NCBI GenBank assembly: GCA_934255105.1
Contig: CAKQNH010000261.1
Location: forward strand, 1-6,746
Reading direction: 5' to 3'
Origin: an uncultured Pirellulaceae bacterium
GTDB lineage: Bacteria > Planctomycetota > Planctomycetia > Pirellulales > Pirellulaceae
DNA: 6,746 nt
Numbering within the stretch: the first letter of the stretch is position 1; the number at the start of each line of letters is the position of its first letter. Of this stretch, positions 1 to 5,739 are shown piece after piece. The notes below the pieces were generated by a model. That model made no database searches, was not told the DNA's origin, and saw nothing but the letters and a program-made list of their open reading frames with translations. The position numbers and the translations under genes are program-made.

Positions 1-1
1 C

Positions 2-1696
2 GCCCAGCAAGACAGTCTGTTTGTTGTGCAGCCCACCATCCGCCCCAATCCGATCGAGCGCGCACCGCTGATCGCGATCATCGAATTCGAAGCATCGAAG
101 CCCGTTGTCCCGACGCTGGAAATCAGCGACGGTCAGCACCAGTGGGTGCAGCCCTGGCGAGTCCACGCGGCGCGCAAGCACCGCATCGCCGCTTTGGGAT
201 TGCGTCCCGATCGCCTACACGAAATCCGAGTGCGAATTCAAACTGAAGATGCGACAGACGATCACCCCACAGGCTCCGTTGCGGCCCCCGACGCAGCCAC
301 CAGAACTGAGTTCAGCCCGCTGTTGACATTCCAAACGCCACCACTTCCCGCTGATTTCCCACCGCTGTTCACGGTTCTTTCCAAACCACAACAGATGGAA
401 CCTGGGCTGACTCTGTTCTCGGTCAACCTATGGCGCGACTCGATCAGCTTTCTCGACTACGGTTACTTGATCGCGCTCGACAGTGCGGGCGAAGTGGTGT
501 GGTACTGCAACACCCAAGATCGCATTGCCGACATTCGCATTTTGGAAAACGGACATCTACTGTATCAGCACGCAAATTATCGCTATGCCTACGAGATCGA
601 CATCATGGGGCGCGACGTGCGGCGCTGGTACGGTGCTAGGCTGACCGAAGCCCCAGATGCGGAGGCCATCGCTGTGGACGTCGACACGATGCACCATGAA
701 CTAGCCGAACTACCGAACAATAATTTTATGACACTAGCGACCACCCTAGTCGACTTCGACGAATTCCCCACCAGCGAGATCGATGCGGATGCTCCGTGGG
801 AACCGGCACACGTCGTCTGCGATCGCATTGTCGAATTCAATCCACATGATGGACGAATTGTCAACCAACTCGATGTGCTAGATATCTTAGACCCCCGACG
901 ATTTGGTTACATGGCGCTCAGCGGCTTCTGGAAAGACAAATACAATGCGTCGCTGGATAGTCCCTCACGCGACTGGAGTCACGCCAATGCGGTGCAATAC
1001 GACGCCCAAGACAATTCGGTTACCCTCTCCTTGAGGCACCTGGATTGCGTCATCAAACTGGATTGGCAGACCAAGGAGATCCGCTGGATATTTGGCGATC
1101 CCAGCGGTTGGGGGCCAGAGTGGCAACGCTACTTGCTCAAACCGGTCGGTGAGCTGCAGTGGCCCTATCATCAGCACTCGCCGCAGTGGACTCCAATTGG
1201 CACGCTGATGATGTTCGACAACGGCAACTATCGCGCTCGTCCGTTCGAACCCGCCACATACGCCATCGATAATCGCAGCCGCGTAGCCGAGTTTGCCATC
1301 GATGAACAGCACATGACGGTTCGCCAAGTCTTTGAATACGAAGGTCATGCTCAAGAGCGTTTCTATTCACCGTTTTATGGCGAAGCCGATTGGCTGCCAC
1401 AAACGGAAAACATATTGGTGACCGATGGCGGGCATATCGAACTGGAAGACGGCACGCCTCACGACGATGTCCCGGCAGAACGCCAGTGGGCGCGCATCTT
1501 TGAGGTCACGCGGGATTCGTTGCCACACAAGGTGTTCGAGGTGCGCTGTGACAGCGGCCTCGGCAGCCCCTTCGGTTGGTCGATCTACCGCGCCAGCCGC
1601 ATCGAAAACCTGTACGATCCGTTTGCCATCGACCCGCCGGCCATAGACGAAGACGTGAGCCTGCTGGTGCGTGGACCGCACAAAAATCGAGAATAA
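2..1696 (+). CDS. Arylsulfotransferase (ASST) family protein, 5' end outside window
   Basis: Probable aryl-sulfate sulfotransferase, which transfers a sulfuryl group from a phenolic sulfate ester to another phenol through a sulfo-histidine intermediate without PAPS. Numbering from the GTG at 26, the family signatures are present: HHE at 223-225, H-x-N at H319/N321 in DWSHAN, R337 in SLRH, and H384 in YHQHSPQW followed by FDNGNYR. The H319-N321-R337 spacing equals that of His356-Asn358-Arg374 in E. coli CFT073 ASST, and H384 would be the sulfated histidine (His436 there). Residues 1-105 look like the beta-sandwich N-terminal domain; the rest fits the propeller. The frame is open to the left edge with no stop before the GTG, so the true start and any signal peptide are probably upstream. 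Characterised ASSTs are periplasmic, but location cannot be judged here. The natural substrate is unknown. The stop is TAA at 1694-1696, with family A repeats 9 nt later. Confidence 0.85.
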   Translation, partial: AQQDSLFVVQPTIRPNPIERAPLIAIIEFEASKPVVPTLEISDGQHQWVQPWRVHAARKHRIAALGLRPDRLHEIRVRIQTEDATDDHPTGSVAAPDAATRTEFSPLLTFQTPPLPADFPPLFTVLSKPQQMEPGLTLFSVNLWRDSISFLDYGYLIALDSAGEVVWYCNTQDRIADIRILENGHLLYQHANYRYAYEIDIMGRDVRRWYGARLTEAPDAEAIAVDVDTMHHELAELPNNNFMTLATTLVDFDEFPTSEIDADAPWEPAHVVCDRIVEFNPHDGRIVNQLDVLDILDPRRFGYMALSGFWKDKYNASLDSPSRDWSHANAVQYDAQDNSVTLSLRHLDCVIKLDWQTKEIRWIFGDPSGWGPEWQRYLLKPVGELQWPYHQHSPQWTPIGTLMMFDNGNYRARPFEPATYAIDNRSRVAEFAIDEQHMTVRQVFEYEGHAQERFYSPFYGEADWLPQTENILVTDGGHIELEDGTPHDDVPAERQWARIFEVTRDSLPHKVFEVRCDSGLGSPFGWSIYRASRIENLYDPFAIDPPAIDEDVSLLVRGPHKNRE

Positions 1697-1705
1697 ACGT
1701 TGCGC

Positions 1706-1833
1706 CAAAGTCGTTGATCGCTCCGCCGATCATTGCTCAAAGTCGTTGATCGCTCCGCCGATCATTGCACCAAAGTCGTTGATCGCTCCGCCGATCATTG
1801 CACCAAAGTCGTTGATCGCTCCGCCGATCATTG
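1706..1833 (+). repeat. Four tandem copies of 30-bp family A repeat
   Basis: Four 30-bp copies lie at 1706-1735, 1738-1767, 1771-1800 and 1804-1833, separated by 2- or 3-nt linkers (periods 32, 33, 33). I see no differences between the 30-bp cores. Each holds a small dyad, TGATCG-CTCCGC-CGATCA, with a 6-bp stem and 6-nt loop. The array starts 9 nt after the arylsulfotransferase stop codon. An open frame crossing it repeats an 11-residue peptide (KVVDRSADHCT), but this simply follows from the 33-bp period and is not taken as a gene. No T-run follows any hairpin closely enough for a standard intrinsic terminator; the nearest T5 is at 1845-1849. Confidence 0.95.
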
Positions 1834-1917
1834 CTCCATAGTGATTTTTGCATCGTCAGCATCAGCGTATACGCAAGACACCCAAGCATCTGATCGGCGG
1901 AGCGCTCAGCGACTGTC
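1804..1917. repeat. Family A long inverted-repeat element, copy 1
   Basis: The last tandem copy is the left arm of a larger element. Its segment 1807-1830 pairs with 1891-1914 (TGATCGGCGGAGCG and onward) over 24 positions, with one mismatch and one G-T wobble, around a 60-nt loop. The loop contains the perfect palindrome GCGTATACGC at 1865-1874 and the segment CCCAAGCATC just before the right arm. The same arrangement, with the same arm-to-arm distance of 87 nt, occurs at 2466-2579, so this is a defined repeat unit rather than a chance inverted repeat. It has no coding capacity. It could be a REP/MITE-like dispersed element or a structured 3' UTR; the function is unknown. Confidence 0.85.
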
Positions 1918-2074
1918 TTGCATATTCGGTAACGGCTACGATTCTAGAATGAGCGGTTGGCCCTATGCACAAGAATTCCTGGCTATACGATCTTAGGCAA
2001 TATCCATTTCATTAATGCCAAAACGCGGTAGTCGACACGCATCCTTGGCAAGTTGTCGAACGTAGTCGAGGGGG
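1918..2074 (+). other. Leader region of the truncated hemoglobin gene
   Basis: These 157 bp follow the family A element and precede the globin start. The only clear structure is a perfect 10-bp palindrome, ATTCTAGAAT, at 1941-1950, which could be an operator or chance. The region is more AT-rich than its neighbours around 1981-2020 (ATACGAT and CAATAT stretches), as expected near a promoter, but no pair of -35/-10 boxes with normal spacing is convincing. Any promoter for the globin would have to lie here or in the repeat element, unless the gene is read through from the arylsulfotransferase. Confidence 0.35.
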
Positions 2075-2078
2075 GTGA
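2071..2078 (+). promoter_or_regulatory. Shine-Dalgarno-like site of globin gene
   Basis: GGGGGTGA resembles the extended GGAGGTGA anti-SD partner with one mismatch. It overlaps the GTG at 2075, so it cannot serve that codon, but it is well placed for TTG codons at 2084 and 2087. This site is the main argument for a start slightly downstream of 2075. Confidence 0.45.
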
Positions 2079-2464
2079 GAGTTTTGTTGGAAGAGCATGA
2101 AGTCTATGCGACGGTCGGTAGCGACGGGTTTGAGCGTTTGTGCGCCGCTTTCTATCGTCAAGTCCCCGAGGACGATCTGCTGGGGCCAATGTATCCCGAG
2201 GACGACTGGGAAGGTGCCGAAAAACGTCTGCGAGATTTCTTGATCTACCGCTTTGGCGGACCGCAGACCTATATTCTCGAACGCGGGCATCCACGCCTGC
2301 GCGGGCGACATGCCCCGTTTGTCATCGGGCGCAGCGCTCGCGATCGCTGGGTACTGCTGATGGATCGAGCTTTAGAGGAAGCCGAGCTGCCTAGCGAAGC
2401 CGCCGAAACGCTGCGACAGTTCTTCGATCATATGGCCACGTTTCTCATCAATCGCGCCGAATAG
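2075..2464 (+). CDS. Group II truncated hemoglobin (trHbO/GlbO type)
   Basis: Small heme protein with the 2-on-2 globin fold, cytoplasmic; family members bind O2 and have been linked to O2 handling, peroxide or NO chemistry. It reads closely like Mycobacterium tuberculosis trHbO. Key positions, numbered from GTG 2075, are Tyr B10 at Y27 (AFYRQV), Tyr CD1 at Y40 (MYPEDD), the RLRDFL...GGP E-helix region at 51-63, RGHPRLRGRHAPF with proximal His F8 at H79, and Trp G8 at W92. Trp G8 and Tyr CD1 place it in group II. At 129 residues it matches family length. GTG 2075 is kept as the outermost start; TTG at 2084 or 2087 fits the Shine-Dalgarno-like site and the short N-terminus of relatives better, at a cost of three or four residues. 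The stop is TAG at 2462-2464, and a family A element begins 1 nt later. hemW converges on it from the other side. The exact physiological role is not given by sequence. Confidence 0.93.
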   Translation: MRVLLEEHEVYATVGSDGFERLCAAFYRQVPEDDLLGPMYPEDDWEGAEKRLRDFLIYRFGGPQTYILERGHPRLRGRHAPFVIGRSARDRWVLLMDRALEEAELPSEAAETLRQFFDHMATFLINRAE

Positions 2465-2465
2465 C

Positions 2466-2579
2466 CAAAGTCGTTGATCGCTCCGCCGATCATTGCACTT
2501 GGTGAGATTGTACATCGGTAGCCTCAACGTATACGCCACGCGCCCAAGCATCTGATCGGCGGAGCGATCGGCGACTATC
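2466..2579. repeat. Family A long inverted-repeat element, copy 2
   Basis: A single left arm at 2466-2495 is identical to the tandem units downstream of the arylsulfotransferase. Segment 2469-2492 pairs with 2553-2576 over 24 positions with two G-T wobbles and no mismatch, leaving a 60-nt loop. The loop half nearest the right arm (2513-2552) matches 32 of 40 bases of copy 1, including the CGTATACG palindrome at 2528-2535 and CCCAAGCATC. The other half (2496-2512) matches only 5 of 17. The element fills most of the gap between the convergent globin and hemW stop codons and could end or insulate transcription from both sides, although no T-run typical of intrinsic terminators is present. Confidence 0.85.
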
Positions 2580-2607
2580 CTTTAGACCCTTGAACGGTTG
2601 ACGCTGG

Positions 2608-3765
2608 TCAATCATGACCTACTAACAGGTCTGGCCACAGCCCGTCGCTGATGAATAGGCCCGCTCGGCTGAGTCTCACTTGTTCGCCCGTTTGCAGTAG
2701 CCAGCCGTGGTTGATGTACCGGCTCAGATGCGGCTCGAACAGTTCGTGGACTGGGCCGCCCCACCACCGGTTCAGATCGGCCAAGTTTACTCCTTCAAGC
2801 CGCCTCAAGCCGAAGACCAAAAGCTCGCGCAGCACCTGCTCACGCGACAACTGCTCGCTCTCCGACCCGGCATCTGCGCCACTGCGCAGCTTGCGAATGT
2901 ACGTGGTCGTGCTGCGATGGTTGACTCGACGAAAGAACGCTTGTCCATCTGCCGCATGTTCAAAGCTGGCTGCACCGGGGCCGAATGCCCACCACGGAGC
3001 CCCCAGCCAATAAGCCTCATTGTGGCGGCAGCGCTGGCCAGGCTGAGCAAAACTGGAGACCTCATAATGCTCCCAGCCGCGCCCAGTCAGGGCTTCGATA
3101 ACATGCTTATACATGTCCAATTGCACCTCATCGGCCGACTCAGTAAGTTCCTGGCGCAGGCTGCGGCCATAGAAGGCCGACCCACGTTCGATGGTCAAGC
3201 CGTAGGTCGAAAGATGGCCAATCGGGCAGGCCAGTGCGCGAGCCACATCGCTTTCCCAAGTGGACAATGATTCCCCAGGGGCTGCAAAGATCAGATCGAG
3301 CGAAACACGCGAGAAACTGGCCGCACATCGCTCGATCGCTTCGACGAGCTGCCGACCGCTGTGATCGCGATCCAATTGTCGCAGCTTGGCATCGCTGAAC
3401 GACTGGCCTCCCAGGCTAATGCGGTTGACTCCATAGCCCAGCAAAAGTTCGAGCCGCTGATCGGTGCAGTCCAGCGGATTGGCTTCACATGAATACTCTC
3501 CGTTCGGTTCGAGCCTAAGCCAATGCGAGATCAACTGCAAAAGCTGCTCCAGAAACTGGGGAGAGAGATGACTGGGAGTTCCTCCGCCCAGAAAAATAGT
3601 GTCGACGGCGCGTGGTTGGCCAAGTCGCTGAGCGAATTCATGGGCCAGCGCATCGAGGTAGGCGGGTACCAAATCGTCCCGCCCCGCGACTAGCGTGAAA
3701 TTGCAGTAGCCACAGCGGTGACGGCAAAATGGTACATGCACATAGGCGCTACGCGCGGTTGACAT
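2608..3765 (-). CDS. hemW: HemW, radical SAM family heme chaperone
   Basis: HemW binds heme and a [4Fe-4S] cluster with S-adenosylmethionine and delivers heme to client enzymes. It is often mislabelled as oxygen-independent coproporphyrinogen III oxidase (HemN). The cluster motif is CX3CX2CXF at C14, C18, C21 and F23; HemN has a further cysteine where this protein has Phe, which separates the two. Other landmarks are YVHVPFC at 8-14, GGGTPS at 60-65, the SCEANP strand at 92-97, the SLGGQSF turn at 117-123, DLIFAAPG at 157-164, and the HemW-type HNxxYW motif at 248-253 followed by GPGAAS. A HemN_C-like winged-helix region covers roughly 305-380. Length is 385 residues; E. coli HemW is about 378. 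The ATG at 3763-3765 puts the first cysteine at the usual distance from the N-terminus; no strong Shine-Dalgarno site precedes it, and the frame is closed by a stop at 3826-3828. Orientation is convergent with the globin gene and divergent from fumC. Confidence 0.95.
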   Translation of the reverse strand: MSTARSAYVHVPFCRHRCGYCNFTLVAGRDDLVPAYLDALAHEFAQRLGQPRAVDTIFLGGGTPSHLSPQFLEQLLQLISHWLRLEPNGEYSCEANPLDCTDQRLELLLGYGVNRISLGGQSFSDAKLRQLDRDHSGRQLVEAIERCAASFSRVSLDLIFAAPGESLSTWESDVARALACPIGHLSTYGLTIERGSAFYGRSLRQELTESADEVQLDMYKHVIEALTGRGWEHYEVSSFAQPGQRCRHNEAYWLGAPWWAFGPGAASFEHAADGQAFFRRVNHRSTTTYIRKLRSGADAGSESEQLSREQVLRELLVFGLRRLEGVNLADLNRWWGGPVHELFEPHLSRYINHGWLLQTGEQVRLSRAGLFISDGLWPDLLVGHD

Positions 3766-4023
3766 CGAAGTGGTTCTTAGCGGTTTTCGCGGTTTGGCGT
3801 AGCGGGACTCGCTAAGAGTTTCGGTTTAGGATGCCACCTCTCGGAAAGCCCTCGTGGCTTCCGCTCCAGAACGTAGTCCCATGGTTTCTCTGCGAGAGTT
3901 CAGTGTAACGCTGCGCGTGGGGCTTGTAAAACCACTCCACTGCGCCGCATCTCAGCTCGCGGACCGATTCCGTCAGTGCCGGTTGTGACAAGCTCCCGGG
4001 AGATGGTCGCGACAGGAACCGAT
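3766..4023. other. Non-coding region upstream of hemW with small dyads
   Basis: No convincing gene lies here. An 80-codon frame on the minus strand (3812-4054) runs into the tandem repeats and resembles nothing I know. Visible structures are TAGCG-GGACT-CGCTA at 3800-3814 (5-bp stem, 5-nt loop), a second stem at 3843-3862 pairing GGAAAGCC with GGCTTCC around CTCGT with one bulged A, and the perfect palindrome CTCCCGGGAG at 3993-4002. A GACAAGCT at 3987-3994 matches the start of the family B unit and may be a decayed copy. The hemW promoter should lie in this stretch, but I cannot place it. The hairpin-rich part has the look of a dispersed intergenic repeat, which a single window cannot prove. 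Confidence 0.4.
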
Positions 4024-4179
4024 GACAAGCTGGAAGCTTATCCCACGCTGACATTTTGGAAGCTTATCCCACGCTGACAAGCTGGAAGCTTATTCCACGC
4101 TGGCAAGCTGGAAGCTTATTCCACGTTGACAAGCTGGAAGCTTATACCACGCTGACAAGCTGGAAGCTTATCCCACGTT
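4024..4179 (+). repeat. Six tandem 26-bp family B repeats, forward
   Basis: Six head-to-tail units of exactly 26 bp start at 4024, 4050, 4076, 4102, 4128 and 4154. The typical unit begins GACAAGCTGGAAGCTTATCC and ends CACGCT or CACGTT. Unit 2 is the most divergent (ATTTT in place of AAGCT), and units 3 to 5 carry single changes in TATCCC. Each intact unit contains the short hairpin AAGCT-GGA-AGCTT. The array sits between the divergent hemW and fumC genes, ending 106 bp before the fumC start. The same unit recurs after pgl in the opposite orientation. No coding role is apparent because 26 bp does not keep a reading frame. Confidence 0.95.
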
Positions 4180-4285
4180 AGGCGACTGCGACTATGCAGC
4201 ATACCCGGTTGGCAAGCGGTTGCGACAGGCTACCATGAATCTGATCGTGAGCGCTACCTACTCGACTTTCTAGGAAAACACACAG
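4180..4285 (+). promoter_or_regulatory. fumC leader with Shine-Dalgarno site
   Basis: This is the unique sequence between the family B array and fumC. AGGAAAA at 4272-4278 is an acceptable ribosome-binding site, with AGGA 10 nt before the ATG. A TTGCGA at 4220-4225 could be a -35 box, but no well-spaced -10 box follows, so no promoter is assigned. The leader is presumably where transcription of fumC-pgl begins. Confidence 0.45.
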
Positions 4286-5710
4286 ATGACCGAATACCGC
4301 ACCGAACACGACTCGATGGGAGATGTTCAAGTACCCGCGTTGGCCTATTACAGTGCGCAAACGCAGCGGGCTGTCGAGAATTTCCCCGTCTCCGGCTGGC
4401 CACTCCCCCCCGCATTGCTACGCGCCATGGGATTGGTCAAATACGCCTGCGCCATTGCCAACCGCGACCTGGGCAAACTTACCGCGAGCGGCAAGAATCC
4501 GTTGAGCACCGCGCAAGTCGATGCGTTGTTGCAAGCGGCCCAGGAAGTAGCCCAGGGAGGACTGTCGGACCAATTCCCCATCGACGTCTTCCAGACCGGT
4601 TCGGGCACATCGAGCAATATGAACGTCAACGAAGTCATCTCGAATCGGGCAATCGAAATTACCGGCGGCGACCGCTTTGGCACGCAGAAGGCGATACATC
4701 CCAACGACCATGTCAACATGGGCCAAAGTACCAACGATACTTTCCCCACGGCCATCCACGTCGCCGTGGCTCTGGAAATACAAAACAGCCTGTTGCCAGC
4801 GCTAGAAGAATTCCAACGACAACTGGCCGACAAAGCCCAGGAGTGGGACCAGATTATCAAGATTGGTCGGACGCATTTGATGGACGCTACGCCGCTGCGA
4901 TTGGGCCAGGAGTTTGGAGGTTTTGCGCGACAGCTTGAATTGTCGCTGGCGCGTGCGCGCACCGCTCTCGCCGCAGTGCTCGAACTGGCCGTGGGTGGAA
5001 CCGCCGTGGGGAGCGGTATCAATACGCATCCTGAATTCGGCTCGCGTGTGGCGGCGGCCCTAGCCAAAGAGACCGGCATCGCCTTTGTGGAAGCGGTCGA
5101 TCACTTCGAAGCCAACGCCCAGCGCGACGGTTTGGTCGAAGCGCATGGGCAGCTCAAAACGATCGCCTCGACGCTGTTCAACGTGGCCAACAATATTCGC
5201 TGGTTGGGATCGGGCCCGCGCTGTGGCTTCTTTGAAGTGAGCCTTCCCGAACGAGCGCCCGGCAGTTCGATCATGCCTGGCAAAGTCAATCCGGTGATGT
5301 GCGAGAGTCTGATGCAAGTCGCCGCGCGGGTCATCGGCAATGACCAAACCGTCACGCTGTGCGGTTCCTCTGGCGGGAATTTCCAACTCAATATCATGAT
5401 GCCAGTCATGGGACACGCCACGTTGGAGAGCATTCACCTGATGTCCAACGGTGTGCGCGCCTTTATCGAATTCTGCATGCACGGGCTAACGGCCAATGCC
5501 GACGTCTGCGAAGCCGCCGTGGAGCAGAGCCTGTCGATGTCCACCAGCCTCAATCCACTGATCGGATATGAGAAAGCGGCCGAGCTAACCAAACAAGCCT
5601 TTGCATCTGGCAAGACGATTCGCGAGCTGGCTCGCGAGCAGCGTCTAGTGTCGGACGAAGAATTACAACGCGCGCTGGACCCCATGAGCATGACTGAACC
5701 TCATAAGTAA
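4286..5710 (+). CDS. fumC: Class II fumarate hydratase
   Basis: FumC is the iron-independent, oxygen-stable fumarase that interconverts fumarate and L-malate in the TCA cycle, a cytoplasmic homotetramer. The family blocks occur in order: TGSGTSSNMN at 104-113, HPNDHVNMGQSTNDTFP at 138-154, GRTHLMDATP at 194-203 and GSSIMPGKVNP at 326-336. Catalytic His188 and Ser318 of E. coli FumC correspond to H197 and S327, both shifted by nine residues, and the substrate-binding Lys and Asn of the signature loop are K333 and N335. The C-terminal region (roughly 410-465, SLNPLIGYEKAAELTKQA) is complete. Length is 474 residues against 467 in E. coli. The start at ATG 4286 is supported by AGGAAAA upstream and by the family N-terminus (TEYRTEHDSMGDVQVP). 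Aspartase and argininosuccinate lyase share the fold but lack this combination of motifs. pgl follows after 29 nt, suggesting one transcript. Confidence 0.97.
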   Translation: MTEYRTEHDSMGDVQVPALAYYSAQTQRAVENFPVSGWPLPPALLRAMGLVKYACAIANRDLGKLTASGKNPLSTAQVDALLQAAQEVAQGGLSDQFPIDVFQTGSGTSSNMNVNEVISNRAIEITGGDRFGTQKAIHPNDHVNMGQSTNDTFPTAIHVAVALEIQNSLLPALEEFQRQLADKAQEWDQIIKIGRTHLMDATPLRLGQEFGGFARQLELSLARARTALAAVLELAVGGTAVGSGINTHPEFGSRVAAALAKETGIAFVEAVDHFEANAQRDGLVEAHGQLKTIASTLFNVANNIRWLGSGPRCGFFEVSLPERAPGSSIMPGKVNPVMCESLMQVAARVIGNDQTVTLCGSSGGNFQLNIMMPVMGHATLESIHLMSNGVRAFIEFCMHGLTANADVCEAAVEQSLSMSTSLNPLIGYEKAAELTKQAFASGKTIRELAREQRLVSDEELQRALDPMSMTEPHK

Positions 5711-5726
5711 CCTTTAACACTTTAAT

Positions 5727-5732
5727 GGAAGG
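5727..5732 (+). promoter_or_regulatory. Shine-Dalgarno site deciding the pgl start
   Basis: GGAAGG lies 7 nt before the ATG at 5740, an optimal distance. It overlaps the third base of the alternative ATG at 5725, for which no Shine-Dalgarno site is visible. This favours 5740 as the real pgl start. Confidence 0.65.
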
Positions 5733-5739
5733 CAAGAAC

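Noticed and set aside
1804..1849. Rho-independent terminator after the arylsulfotransferase
   Set aside because: The T5 run at 1845-1849 is 14 nt beyond the hairpin rather than next to it, so the usual geometry is absent.
1941..1950. ATTCTAGAAT as a LexA or other named operator
   Set aside because: The perfect palindrome is real, but it matches no operator consensus I can name with confidence, so no regulator is assigned.
1733..1996. 87-residue open frame with repeated KVVDRSADHCT peptide
   Set aside because: It is a translation of the 33-bp-period family A array followed by its inverted element. The first period is 32 bp, so the frame is not kept through the whole array, and there is no ribosome-binding site.
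2608..3765. Calling the minus-strand gene hemN (coproporphyrinogen III dehydrogenase)
   Set aside because: The cluster motif is CX3CX2CXF without the fourth cysteine of HemN, and the HNxxYW motif is present, so HemW fits better.
3812..4054. 80-residue minus-strand open frame upstream of hemW
   Set aside because: It overlaps the family B tandem repeats and several hairpins, has no recognisable motif and no clear ribosome-binding site.
4220..4245. Sigma-70 promoter for fumC starting from TTGCGA
   Set aside because: No -10-like hexamer lies 16-18 nt downstream, so the match is not better than chance.
4348..5079. 243-residue minus-strand open frame inside fumC
   Set aside because: It is a shadow frame of a highly conserved fumarase gene; its translation is Ser/Arg-rich with no family features.
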